Position numbers and translations under genes: made by a program. Below the pieces are notes generated by a model that worked only from the letters and a program-made list of their open reading frames with translations, had not been told where the DNA came from and did no database searches. A stretch of 15,567 nucleotides of DNA, taken from contig DATCSE010000590.1 of assembly GCA_036568605.1 (NCBI GenBank), positions 1 through 15,567 of the forward strand. The letters are read 5' to 3'. Position 1 is the first letter of the stretch. Every line of letters starts with the position of its first letter. Positions 1 through 12,875 of this stretch are shown piece after piece. The DNA comes from DATCSE01 sp036568605 (GTDB lineage Bacteria > Pseudomonadota > Gammaproteobacteria > Burkholderiales > Burkholderiaceae_C).

Positions 1-629
1 ACCCAGTCCTTGCAGCCCAGGCCGACGGCCAGCGCGACCGCGAACACCAGGCCGCCCAACACGATCAGGAAGCTGTCGCGCACGATGGGCCCGCCGATGT
101 TGACCTGGTCGAGCGCGATCAGCACGACGACGGCGAGGATCGTGTAGCGCGCGAGCCGCCCCAGCACATCGCCTTCAGGGAGGCCGATGTTGCGCGTGTA
201 GGTGGTGACCGCGGTCCCGATGAAACGGGCGAAGTAGCTGCCGAATGCGAGCACGATCAACGCAACGAACACGTTCGGCACGAACAGCACCACGCGGTGC
301 AGCAGGTCGGTGATGTAGGTGAGGCCGAGGCCGTTGCAGGCGATGATCAGCGCGGCCAGGATCACCAGCCAATACACCAGCAGCCCGAAGATCCCGCTGG
401 TGTCGCCCTGGAGGCCGCCCTGGCGCAGGAAGCTGTCCATGCCGGAGCGCTCGGTCAGCACATGGAAGTTGATCGTTCGCAGCGCCTTGACCACCGCGAA
501 GCGCGCGAGCTTCGCGATCAGCCAGCCGCCGATCAGCACGACCACCGCGAGCACCAGCCGCGGCAGGAAGGCACCCACCTCCGACAGGAGCGCGCGCACC
601 GGCTCGAAGAACATGTCGACGCTTTGCAT
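1..629 (-). CDS. Multi-pass membrane protein with conserved TM-helix repeats (MscS-related type), 3' part missing
   Basis: The visible 209 residues begin MQSVDMFFEPV and run off the left edge with no stop, so the gene is partial at its 3' end. The protein is very hydrophobic. I see helices at about residues 20-37 (LVLAVVVLIGGWLIAKLA), 80-100, 106-130, 155-172 and 182-205. A glycine-rich 'GGWLIAKLARF' first helix followed by a second 'FVALIVLAFGSYFARFIG' helix matches the 'conserved TM helix' repeat of small mechanosensitive-channel-like proteins. Family membership is recognised by eye, and ion conduction is inferred. The ATG at 629 is supported by GAGGAG eight bases upstream. The gene starts 20 bases after the treS stop, so it is very likely the last visible member of the glgB-glgE-treS operon. 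A role in osmotic response beside trehalose metabolism is plausible but unproven. Confidence 0.8.
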   Translation of the reverse strand, partial: MQSVDMFFEPVRALLSEVGAFLPRLVLAVVVLIGGWLIAKLARFAVVKALRTINFHVLTERSGMDSFLRQGGLQGDTSGIFGLLVYWLVILAALIIACNGLGLTYITDLLHRVVLFVPNVFVALIVLAFGSYFARFIGTAVTTYTRNIGLPEGDVLGRLARYTILAVVVLIALDQVNIGGPIVRDSFLIVLGGLVFAVALAVGLGCKDW

Positions 630-637
630 GCCCGCAA

Positions 638-643
638 CTCCTC
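638..643 (-). promoter_or_regulatory. Ribosome binding site of the TM-helix gene
   Basis: GAGGAG on the minus strand lies eight bases before the ATG at 629, inside the 20-base gap after the treS stop. It fixes the start of the membrane gene and shows that the gene is translated on its own within the operon. Confidence 0.7.
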
Positions 644-649
644 GGTAAT

Positions 650-4024
<3,375 letters not shown>

Positions 4025-4088
4025 AGCAGGGTGGGCGCCTCACGACTTGTGGATCGACATCAACTCAGGGTGATGCTGTGCGTGACGA

Positions 4089-4185
4089 TTCTTGGACGCA
4101 AAGGCGCCAAGGGGACGCAAAGACGCAAAGGCAAGCCAATTTTTCTTTGCGCCTTTGCGCTTCTTTGCGCCTTTGCGTCCAAGAA
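4089..4185. repeat. 97-base imperfect palindrome of CGCAAAG-type units (REP-like intergenic repeat)
   Basis: The outer arms are a perfect 19-base inverted repeat: TTCTTGGACGCAAAGGCGC at 4089-4107 and its exact reverse complement at 4167-4185. Pairing continues imperfectly inward through repeated GACGCAAAG / GCGCAAAG units to a loop around AAGCCAATTTTTC (about 4133-4145). The element fills the gap between the glgE stop (4219) and the treS start (4024). Units of this kind recur between genes in many environmental proteobacteria and are often mistranslated as small 'FAPLRLCVQE'-like proteins; that statement is from general memory. As RNA it would fold into a long stem with no U-tract directly after it. 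mRNA processing, stabilisation or partial attenuation is more likely than a classical terminator. Confidence 0.85.
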
Positions 4186-4218
4186 GCCTCCCGCACGTGC
4201 AATGTACCGAAGTTCGCC

Positions 4219-6296
4219 TCAGAGAAAGTAGTCGAAGTCGCGTTCGCTGCGCACGCGGCGGCGCAACACGAACACGTGCGCCGGCGAACGCGCCGGATCG
4301 AGTTGCACGAACCAGCGCGGGCCTTGCCAGGCGTAGCGCTGGTTCGCGAGCAGGTCGTGCATCTGGAACGATTGACCGGGCTCGACGCCCAGCTGTCCGG
4401 CATCCAGCGTGATCCAGCCCGACTGCACATGATGCGGGTCCAGGTTGACGACGCACAGCACCACGTTCTCGGACCCGTCGCCGCTGGCGGCGCGCTTCGT
4501 GTAGGCGATCAGCTGGTCGTTGTCGATGTCCAGGAAGCGCAGCGAGTGGTCGGACTGCAGCGCCGGGTTCTCATGGCGTATGCGGTTGACGCGGGCGATG
4601 AACGGGGCGAGGCTGTCGCCGCGGGTCAGGTCCCAGTGGCGCAGCTGGTACTTCTCGGAGTCCCGGTACTCCTCGCTGCCCGGCTCGCGCGGCTCGTGCT
4701 CGAGCAGCTCGTAGGCCGGCCCGTAGATCCCGTAGTTGGCCGAGAGCGTCGCCGCGAGCACCAGCCGCGCCATGAACGCCGAGCGCTCGCCGCCGTGCAG
4801 GTATTCGTTCAGGATGTCCGGCGTGTTGGGCCACACGTTGGGGCGGAAGTACTCGCGGCCCGGCCCTTGCGAGAGCTCGGTGAAGTACGCGATCAGTTCC
4901 TGCTTGGTGTTGCGCCAGGTGAAGTAGGTGTACGACTGCGTGTAGCCCAGCTTCGCGAGCCGGTGCATCACCTTGGGCCGCGTGAACGCCTCGGCGAGGA
5001 AGATCACGTCGGGGTGCGTGCGCCGCACCTCGCCGATCACCCACTCCCAGAAGCCGAACGCCTTGGTGTGCGGGTTGTCGACGCGGAAGACGCGCACGCC
5101 CTCGCCTATCCAGTAGTCGAACACGCTCTTCAGCTCGAGCCACAGCGCGCGCCAGTCGTCGCACTCGAAGTTGAACGGGTAGATGTCCTGGTACTTCTTC
5201 GGCGGGTTCTCGGCGTATTGCACGCTGCCGTCGGGCCGCCAGCGGAACCACTGCGGATGCGCCTTCACGTACGGGTGGTCGGGCGCGCACTGGAACGCGA
5301 TGTCCAGCGCGATCTCGATGCCGTGGCGCGCCGCCGCGGCGACGAGGCGGCGGAAATCCTCCAGCGTGCCGAGCGCCGGCAGGATGTCCTTGTGGCCGCC
5401 CTCGGCGGCGCCTATCGCCCACGGGCTGCCGACATCGTGAGGGCCAGGTGTCAGCGTGTTGTTGGGGCCCTTGCGCTTGTCGCGGCCGATCGGGTGGATG
5501 GGCGGCATGTACAGCACATCGAAGCCCATCTCGGCGACATACGGCAGGCGCGCCTCGACATCGCGGAACGTGCCATGGCGCCCCGGCTCGGTGCCGGCCG
5601 AACGCGGGAACAGCTCGTACCAGCTGCTGAAGCGCGCGCGTTCGCGGTCGACCACCAGCGGCAGCTCGGCCGGGTAGCGCACCTCGAGGTGCCGGTCGGG
5701 GTAGCGCGCGGCGATGCCGCACAGCGTCGCGTCCAGCGCCATCGCTTTCAGCGCGGTGGCATCGCCGGCGCCTGCGTCCACCGCGCGCGCATCGAGCGCG
5801 ATCGCCCATTCGGCCAGCGCGGCCCGGTCGCGCGGGTCGGTGGCACGCTGCGCCGCGGCGTCGATCAGCAGCGCGCCGCTGCGTGCGGCCAGGCGGATGT
5901 CGTCGGGGTCGACGCGGCGCGCGAGCTCGTGGTGCCACGAGTCGAACGCATCGACCCAGGCGCAGACCGTGTAGCGATAACGCCCCGGCGTCGGCGGCGT
6001 GAACGCGGCGCGCCAGACGTCGTTCGGGTGCGCGCTCATCGCGACCTGCTGCCAGTCCGAGTCGGCCTCGCGGCGCCACAGCAGCACGGCACGCAGCGCG
6101 TCATGCCCGTCGGCAAAACAATGCGCCTCGACCGCCAACGCTTCACCGGCCACGCGCTTGACCGCGAAGCGCCCGCCGTCGACCGACGGCAGTACCGCAT
6201 CGACGACCGCACGCCGGCGGCCGTCCTCGATGTCTCGCAGCGCCGGGGCCTGAAGCACCGCCGGGCGCGCCGCGGAAGTCGGGGGCAAGGTGTCGT

Positions 6297-6300
<4 letters not shown>
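4219..6300 (-). CDS. glgE: Alpha-1,4-glucan:maltose-1-phosphate maltosyltransferase
   Basis: GlgE transfers maltosyl units from maltose 1-phosphate to the non-reducing end of alpha-1,4-glucans. The 693-residue product is of normal family length. An N-terminal beta-rich domain (about 35-130) and helical insert precede the GH13 barrel from about residue 225 (FSSWYELFPRS). Family hallmarks are MPPIHPIGR (265-273), EGGHKDI (300-306), the nucleophile D408 in FRVDNPHTKAFGFWEW, acid/base E437 in FLAEAFTRP, YFTWRNTKQEL (459-469), and an aspartate near 495 in NTPDILNEYL. The reading frame stays open upstream for 105 more codons, but that part overlaps glgB in another frame. I chose the ATG at 6300 because it overlaps the glgB TGA as ATGA, has GAGG ten bases upstream, and gives the right length. 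Translational coupling to glgB is therefore likely. Maltose 1-phosphate would come from the treS-maltokinase gene downstream. Confidence 0.96.
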
Positions 6301-8252
<1,952 letters not shown>

Positions 8253-8401
8253 GAACTCTCCCCAAAGGTCAGCCGCTGCATCTGTCGTTTATTGCAAAAG
8301 CCGCCGCCCGATGCGGTGAGGGGTTGTGTCTAAGCCCGCAAAATGATCCAGGCTGCACGACCCCGTAGTCATCGGGTCACCTATCATGTTCCGAGGCCCG
8401 C
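8253..8401. promoter_or_regulatory. Divergent intergenic region between glgB and the alpha-glucosidase
   Basis: These 149 bases separate two divergent transcription units and should contain both promoters. The region is richer in A/T than its surroundings at about 8283-8300 (GTCGTTTATTGCAAAAGCC), where a minus-strand promoter for glgB could sit. A TATCAT at 8383-8388 resembles a -10 box on the plus strand but has no convincing -35 partner. I could not assign a sigma-70 promoter or an operator with confidence. Confidence 0.4.
8258..8263 (-). promoter_or_regulatory. Ribosome binding site deciding the GTG start of glgB
   Basis: GGGGAG on the minus strand ends five bases before the GTG at 8252. 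No ATG in the same frame offers comparable support, so the GTG start is preferred. Confidence 0.65.
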
Positions 8402-9982
8402 ATGATCATCTATCAGGTCTATCCCCGCAGTTTCCAGGACAGCAACGGCGACGGCATCGGCGACCTGCCGGGCATACGCTCGCGGCTGGGGTACATCCGC
8501 AGCCTGGGGGTCGACATGATCTGGATCAGCCCGGTGTTCAAGTCACCGATGCGCGACTTCGGCTATGACGTCTCCGACTACCGCAGCGTCGACCCTGTCT
8601 TCGGCACGCAGGCCGACCTGCGCCAGCTGATCGACGAAGCCCGGCAGCTCGGCATGGGCGTGATGCTGGACATGGTGATCTCGCACACGTCGGACCAGCA
8701 CCCGTGGTTCGAAGCAAGCCGCCTGCGCGCCGACGGCAAGGAGAACTGGTACCTCTGGGCCGACGCCAAACCCGACGGCGCGCCGCCGAACAACTGGCTC
8801 TCGGTCTTCGGCGGCGACGCCTGGAACTGGGATGCGACGCGGCGCCAGTACTACTTCCACACCTTCCTCGACAGCCAGCCGGACCTGAACTTCCATCATC
8901 CGGAAGTCCAGCAGCAGGTGCTCGAGGAGATGAAGTTCTGGCTGGAATTCGGCGTGGCCGGCTTCCGCTTCGATGCCTGCAACCACTACTTCCAAGATGC
9001 CCTGCTGCGCAGCAACCCGCCGGCCGAGGGCGCGGCCGCGCGCGCACTGCACCCCTACGGTTTCCAGCAGCACCTGTACGACAAGAACCAGCCCGAGGTG
9101 CCGGTCTTCCTGGCGCGGGTGCGCGAGCTGCTCGACCGCTACGGCGCTTACTCGGTCGCCGAGGTCGGCGGCAACGACGCGTTGCAGCACGCCATCGCCT
9201 ATGTCGCGCCCAGCGGCCTGCACAGCGCCTACAGCTTCGACCTGCTGCGCGTGACGCACGACGCGCCGTACGTGCGCGGCGTGCTGGAGCGGCTGAACGC
9301 GGAGCTGCCCGGCCCGGGCGTCGCCTGCTACGCGCTCAGCAACCACGACAAGCCGCGGGTCGCGACCCGCTGGGGCGCAGGGCGCGACCCGGCCCCGGTG
9401 GCGCGCCAGATGCTCGCGCTGCTCGCCTGCCTCAAGGGCACGATCTGCCTGTACCAGGGCGAGGAGCTGGGCCTGCCGGAAGCCGAGGTGCCGTTCGAGC
9501 GCCTGCAGGATCCGTACGGCCGGCGCTTCTGGCCCAAGTTCAAGGGCCGCGACGGCTGCCGCACGCCGCTGCCATGGGACGATGGCCCGCATGCCGGCTT
9601 CAGCAGCGCCGAGCCGTGGCTGCCGATGTCGCCGGCGCACCTTGCGTTGAACGCCGCGGCGCAGGATGCCGACCCGGACTCGGTGCTGAACTTCGCGCGC
9701 CGCGCATTCGCGCTGCGCCGCGAGCTGCCGGCCCTGCATGCCGGCGACATCGCGTTCGACCCGGATGCCGCGCACGAGTGCGACGCCGGGCTGCTGCGCT
9801 TCGAGCGGCGTGCCGGCGACGGCGGCGCGGTCGTCTGCCTGTTCAACCTCGGCGACGGGGCCCTGACGCTGAAGACGCCGCCGGTGCTGCAACAAACGTT
9901 GCTGTCCGGCGCGGTCCGGCGCACGGCGATGCACACGACGCTCGAGCGCAACGGCTTCCTGATCGGCATCTTGCCGCGATGA
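8402..9982 (+). CDS. GH13 alpha-glucosidase (oligosaccharide-type, GH13_23-like)
   Basis: This is probably an exo-acting enzyme on short alpha-glucosides such as maltose, isomaltose or glycogen fragments. The 526-residue protein starts MIIYQVYPRSFQDSNGDG, which is beta-strand 1 of the GH13 barrel. Catalytic residues are D191 (nucleophile, GVAGFRFDACNHYFQDA), E254 (YSVAEVGG) and D316 (ALSNHDKPR). Other GH13 motifs are DMVISHTSDQHPWF (90-103) and YQGEELGLPEAEV. There is no signal peptide, so it should be cytoplasmic. Relatives usually have about 8-10 residues with a WWRGA-like motif before AVIYQ, so this N-terminus looks clipped. The ATG at 8402 has GAGG five bases upstream and an in-frame stop lies at 8366, so no longer start exists in this frame. 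The gene is divergent from glgB and followed after seven bases by a sensor kinase. Substrate cannot be told from sequence alone; oligo-1,6-glucosidase is an alternative name. Confidence 0.9.
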   Translation: MIIYQVYPRSFQDSNGDGIGDLPGIRSRLGYIRSLGVDMIWISPVFKSPMRDFGYDVSDYRSVDPVFGTQADLRQLIDEARQLGMGVMLDMVISHTSDQHPWFEASRLRADGKENWYLWADAKPDGAPPNNWLSVFGGDAWNWDATRRQYYFHTFLDSQPDLNFHHPEVQQQVLEEMKFWLEFGVAGFRFDACNHYFQDALLRSNPPAEGAAARALHPYGFQQHLYDKNQPEVPVFLARVRELLDRYGAYSVAEVGGNDALQHAIAYVAPSGLHSAYSFDLLRVTHDAPYVRGVLERLNAELPGPGVACYALSNHDKPRVATRWGAGRDPAPVARQMLALLACLKGTICLYQGEELGLPEAEVPFERLQDPYGRRFWPKFKGRDGCRTPLPWDDGPHAGFSSAEPWLPMSPAHLALNAAAQDADPDSVLNFARRAFALRRELPALHAGDIAFDPDAAHECDAGLLRFERRAGDGGAVVCLFNLGDGALTLKTPPVLQQTLLSGAVRRTAMHTTLERNGFLIGILPR

Positions 9983-9989
9983 GTACCGC

Positions 9990-12722
9990 GTGAGCGCCCG
10001 GGGCAACACCATGGCGTCGGATTCCGATCAATCCGTCGTGGCGCCCCGTTCACCCACCACGATCGCGACGAGCGGCTGGCGTCGGTCGTGGCACACGGTC
10101 GCGGTGCTGATCACGATGACCAGCCTGCAGGTATCGCTGGCCGCGTTCAGCCTGTACGTGATGTCGGCCGTGCGAGCCTACGTGGCGGGCGAGAGCCTGT
10201 ATTCGAAAGGCCAGAAGGATGCGCAGATCTACCTGCTCGACTACGCCGAGAACCACCGCGAGATCGACTACCTGCGGCTGATCGGCGCGCTGTCGGTGCC
10301 GATCGCCGACCGGCGCGCTCGCGAAGAGCTGCAGAAGCCGGCGCCCGACCTCGATGTCGCGCGACGCGCGTTCATCGCAGGCGGCAACCACCCCGACGAT
10401 GTCAACGCGCTCGTGCGGCTGTTCCTCTGGTTCGGGCGCACGCCGCTGATGTCCGATGCGATCGAGACCTGGACCGAGGGCGACCGCATCATCGAGCAGA
10501 TGCGCGGGCTGGTCGAGCGCACCCGCGAGCGCGTGCTCGCAGGCCAGACCGATGCCCAGGCGATGCGGCAGATCCGGCTCGAGGCGCCCGAGCTGAACAA
10601 GCGGCTGACCGAGCTGGAAAGCCGATTCTCGACACAGCTCGGCGAGGCATCGCGGCGCACGCAGACCGTGCTGCTGGCCGCCAACGGGCTGCTGGCCGTG
10701 TTGCTGACGCTGTCCGGCGTCGCCTTCGTGCGCGCAACCGCGCGCATCCAGGCGCGCACCGAGGCCGAGGTCGTGCGGCGCCAGGAGTCGCTGCAGAACC
10801 TGCTCGACTCCGCCGCGGAAGGCCTGTTCGGCGTCGACCTCGCCGGCCGCTGCACGTTCATCAACCGGGCCGCGCTGCAGATCCTCGGGTACGAGCGCGA
10901 GGACGAGCTGCTGGGCAAGCCCATCCTCGAGCTGGTCCGCGTCCATCCGGCCGAGCCGCGCGCCGGCGCGGAGCCCGGCGCGCCTGCGCATTCGGACAGC
11001 GAGCGGTACCGCCGCCGCGACGGCAGCGTGATCCCGGTCGAGCACTGGTCGCACGCGCTGGTCCAAGACGGCGGCGTGCACGGCGTCGTGACCACCTTCT
11101 TCGACATCTCCGAAAAGATCCGCCTGCGCGACGAGCTGCGCCGCGGCCAGATCGGGATGGAGCGGCTGGTCGGCGCGGTGACCGACGGCGTGATCACGTT
11201 CGACGACGACGGCCGCGTGCTGGTCTTCAACGGCGCCGCCGAGAAGATGTTCCTGACCTCCTCACACGAGGCGCTCGGCGGCCCGGTCGCGCGGTTCTTC
11301 GACAACCCGGCGGTGCTGCACGGCCTGGCCTCGATGGACCACAACGAGCTGCTCCCGCTGATCGGCAAGCGCGGCGCGACCGACACCACGTTCCACCTGG
11401 AGGCCTCGTTCTCGCGCGTCGAGACCGAAGGCCGGATGCTGTACACGCTGGTGCTGCGCGACGTCACGGTCCGCGAGCTGGCCCGCCTCGAGCGCGAACA
11501 GCGCGAGGCGCTGGAGGCGAGCAACCGTGCCCGCACCGAGTTCCTCTCGCGCATGAGCCACGAGCTGCGCACGCCGCTGAACGCCGTGATCGGCTTCGCC
11601 CAGCTGCTGCGCGCGGACGCGTCGCGCGCGTCGCGCGAGGAGCAGCTCGTGCAGATCGAGCACATCGAGCGCGCCGGCGCTCATCTGCTGGCACTGGTCA
11701 ACGACGTGCTCGATCTGGCGCGCATCGATGCCGGTGAGATGGCGGTGACGGTCGAAGCGGTGGACCTGGCCGCGCTGGCCGAGGAAGCCGCCACGCTGGT
11801 GTCACCGCTGGTCACGCAGGCCGGCGTGGAGCTGGATGTCTCGCCGGCCACGACCGGACAGGAGGCGCCGCACCGCAGCAAGTCGCTGACGTCGCTGGCA
11901 CCCCGCCACACGCCGAGCACCGTGTGGGTCAGCGCCGATCCGCTGCGGCTGCGCCAGGTCCTGGTCAACGTGCTCAGCAATGCCGTCAAGTACAACCGGC
12001 CCGGAGGCCGCGTGTCGCTGTCGTGGCGCGTGCGGGGCGATGAGTGCGAAGTGGACATCGCCGATACCGGCATCGGCATCGCGCCCGAGAAACTCGAGCA
12101 GCTGTTCGAGCCGTTCAACCGGCTGGGCGCCGAAGCGTCGAAGGTCGAAGGCACGGGCATCGGCCTCGTGCTGTCGCGCCGCCTGAGCGAATTGATGGGG
12201 GGCCGGCTGCGCATCGCGAGCACGCCGGGCGAGGGCACCATCGCGACGGTTGCGCTGAAACTGATGAAGACAGGCAAGCCCACAATCCTGTCGACGGTGC
12301 CGGCGAACCCGCCGGCCATGGTCGGCCGGCTCGACGTGCTGTATGCCGAGGACAACGAGGTCAATGCCGAGATCGTCCGGCACATCGTCTCGAACCGTCC
12401 GGCGATCCGGCTGCAGATCGCGCCCGACGGCCGCACGGCGCTTGCGATGGCCCGCGCTGGTTGCCCCGACCTGATCCTGGTCGACATGCACCTGGGCGAC
12501 ATGACGGGCCTCGAGCTGGCCGCCGAGCTGCATCGCGACGACCGCACCCGCGACATCGAGCTGATCGCGTTGTCCGCCGACGCAATGCCCGAGCAGATCA
12601 GTGCGGCGATCTCGCGCGGATTCAGCGACTACCTGACCAAACCTGTCGACATGCGCAAGCTGCTGAAACTTTTGGATGACCGTTTGCGCATCGGCACCGA
12701 GACCGACGCCAGCCACGGATGA
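9990..12722 (+). CDS. Membrane-bound hybrid sensor histidine kinase (2 TM, PAS-PAS-HisKA-HATPase-REC)
   Basis: The 910-residue protein senses an unknown signal, autophosphorylates and passes phosphate to its own receiver. Order: TM1 (about 35-60), helical periplasmic domain (about 61-225), TM2 (about 226-247), PAS1 (about 268-375, LLDSAAEGLFGVD), PAS2 (about 388-495, AVTDGVITFDDDGRVLVFN), and HisKA with phospho-acceptor H524 in MSHELRTPLNAVIGF. HATPase follows, with N660 in LVNVLSNAVKYN, DTGIGIAP and EGTGIGL. The receiver (about 782-900) has acidic pair E787/D788, phospho-acceptor D832 in LVDMHLGD and K884 in LTKPVD. All catalytic residues are present. The GTG at 9990 is chosen as the longest start; the ATG at 10011, with GGGG about seven bases upstream, is an equally fair choice. 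It starts seven bases after the alpha-glucosidase stop, implying co-transcription. No DNA-binding output domain or separate response regulator is visible, so its target is unknown. Confidence 0.93.
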   Translation: MSARGNTMASDSDQSVVAPRSPTTIATSGWRRSWHTVAVLITMTSLQVSLAAFSLYVMSAVRAYVAGESLYSKGQKDAQIYLLDYAENHREIDYLRLIGALSVPIADRRAREELQKPAPDLDVARRAFIAGGNHPDDVNALVRLFLWFGRTPLMSDAIETWTEGDRIIEQMRGLVERTRERVLAGQTDAQAMRQIRLEAPELNKRLTELESRFSTQLGEASRRTQTVLLAANGLLAVLLTLSGVAFVRATARIQARTEAEVVRRQESLQNLLDSAAEGLFGVDLAGRCTFINRAALQILGYEREDELLGKPILELVRVHPAEPRAGAEPGAPAHSDSERYRRRDGSVIPVEHWSHALVQDGGVHGVVTTFFDISEKIRLRDELRRGQIGMERLVGAVTDGVITFDDDGRVLVFNGAAEKMFLTSSHEALGGPVARFFDNPAVLHGLASMDHNELLPLIGKRGATDTTFHLEASFSRVETEGRMLYTLVLRDVTVRELARLEREQREALEASNRARTEFLSRMSHELRTPLNAVIGFAQLLRADASRASREEQLVQIEHIERAGAHLLALVNDVLDLARIDAGEMAVTVEAVDLAALAEEAATLVSPLVTQAGVELDVSPATTGQEAPHRSKSLTSLAPRHTPSTVWVSADPLRLRQVLVNVLSNAVKYNRPGGRVSLSWRVRGDECEVDIADTGIGIAPEKLEQLFEPFNRLGAEASKVEGTGIGLVLSRRLSELMGGRLRIASTPGEGTIATVALKLMKTGKPTILSTVPANPPAMVGRLDVLYAEDNEVNAEIVRHIVSNRPAIRLQIAPDGRTALAMARAGCPDLILVDMHLGDMTGLELAAELHRDDRTRDIELIALSADAMPEQISAAISRGFSDYLTKPVDMRKLLKLLDDRLRIGTETDASHG

Positions 12723-12810
12723 GCGCTATTCGTCAAGGTCGCACCGGGCGTCGGACGCGATAAACCGCGTGCCTGTCGGCCACTCACAACACGCTCTGTT
12801 ACTCGCTTGT

Positions 12811-12836
12811 GAGCATGGCACCCTTTGTGCATGCTC
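12811..12836. promoter_or_regulatory. Short inverted repeat upstream of the UndA-like gene
   Basis: GAGCATGgCAC and GTGCATGCTC form a ten-pair hairpin with one bulged G and the loop CCTTT. It lies 39 bases before the start at 12876 and 88 bases after the kinase stop. It could be an operator, or the stem of a weak terminator for the kinase gene. The nearest T-run (ATTTTT, about 12846-12851) is some ten bases beyond the stem, which argues against a classical terminator. Confidence 0.35.
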
Positions 12837-12862
12837 CCGTTGCGAAATTTTTCACATTCGTT

Positions 12863-12867
12863 GGGAG
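12863..12867 (+). promoter_or_regulatory. Ribosome binding site of the UndA-like gene
   Basis: GGGAG sits eight bases before the ATG at 12876. It favours this start over the upstream in-frame ATG at 12825, which would add 17 residues overlapping the putative regulatory hairpin. Confidence 0.65.
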
Positions 12868-12875
12868 CAGTCGCG

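Noticed and set aside
4089..4185. CRISPR-like array
   Set aside because: The units are short, irregular and palindromic, without uniform spacers, and no cas gene is near.
4089..4185. Classical Rho-independent terminator after glgE
   Set aside because: The stem is strong, but no run of U follows directly on the minus-strand transcript; the T-run lies in the loop.
4040..4456. Small open frames over the CGCAAAG palindrome reading like 'FASLRPLGAFASK' or 'LRLCASLRLCVQE'
   Set aside because: Repeat-derived translations that appear on both strands of the palindrome. They have no good ribosome binding site and partly overlap the end of glgE.
8543..10012. 489-codon minus-strand open frame
   Set aside because: Antisense shadow of the alpha-glucosidase, whose catalytic motifs are intact on the plus strand.
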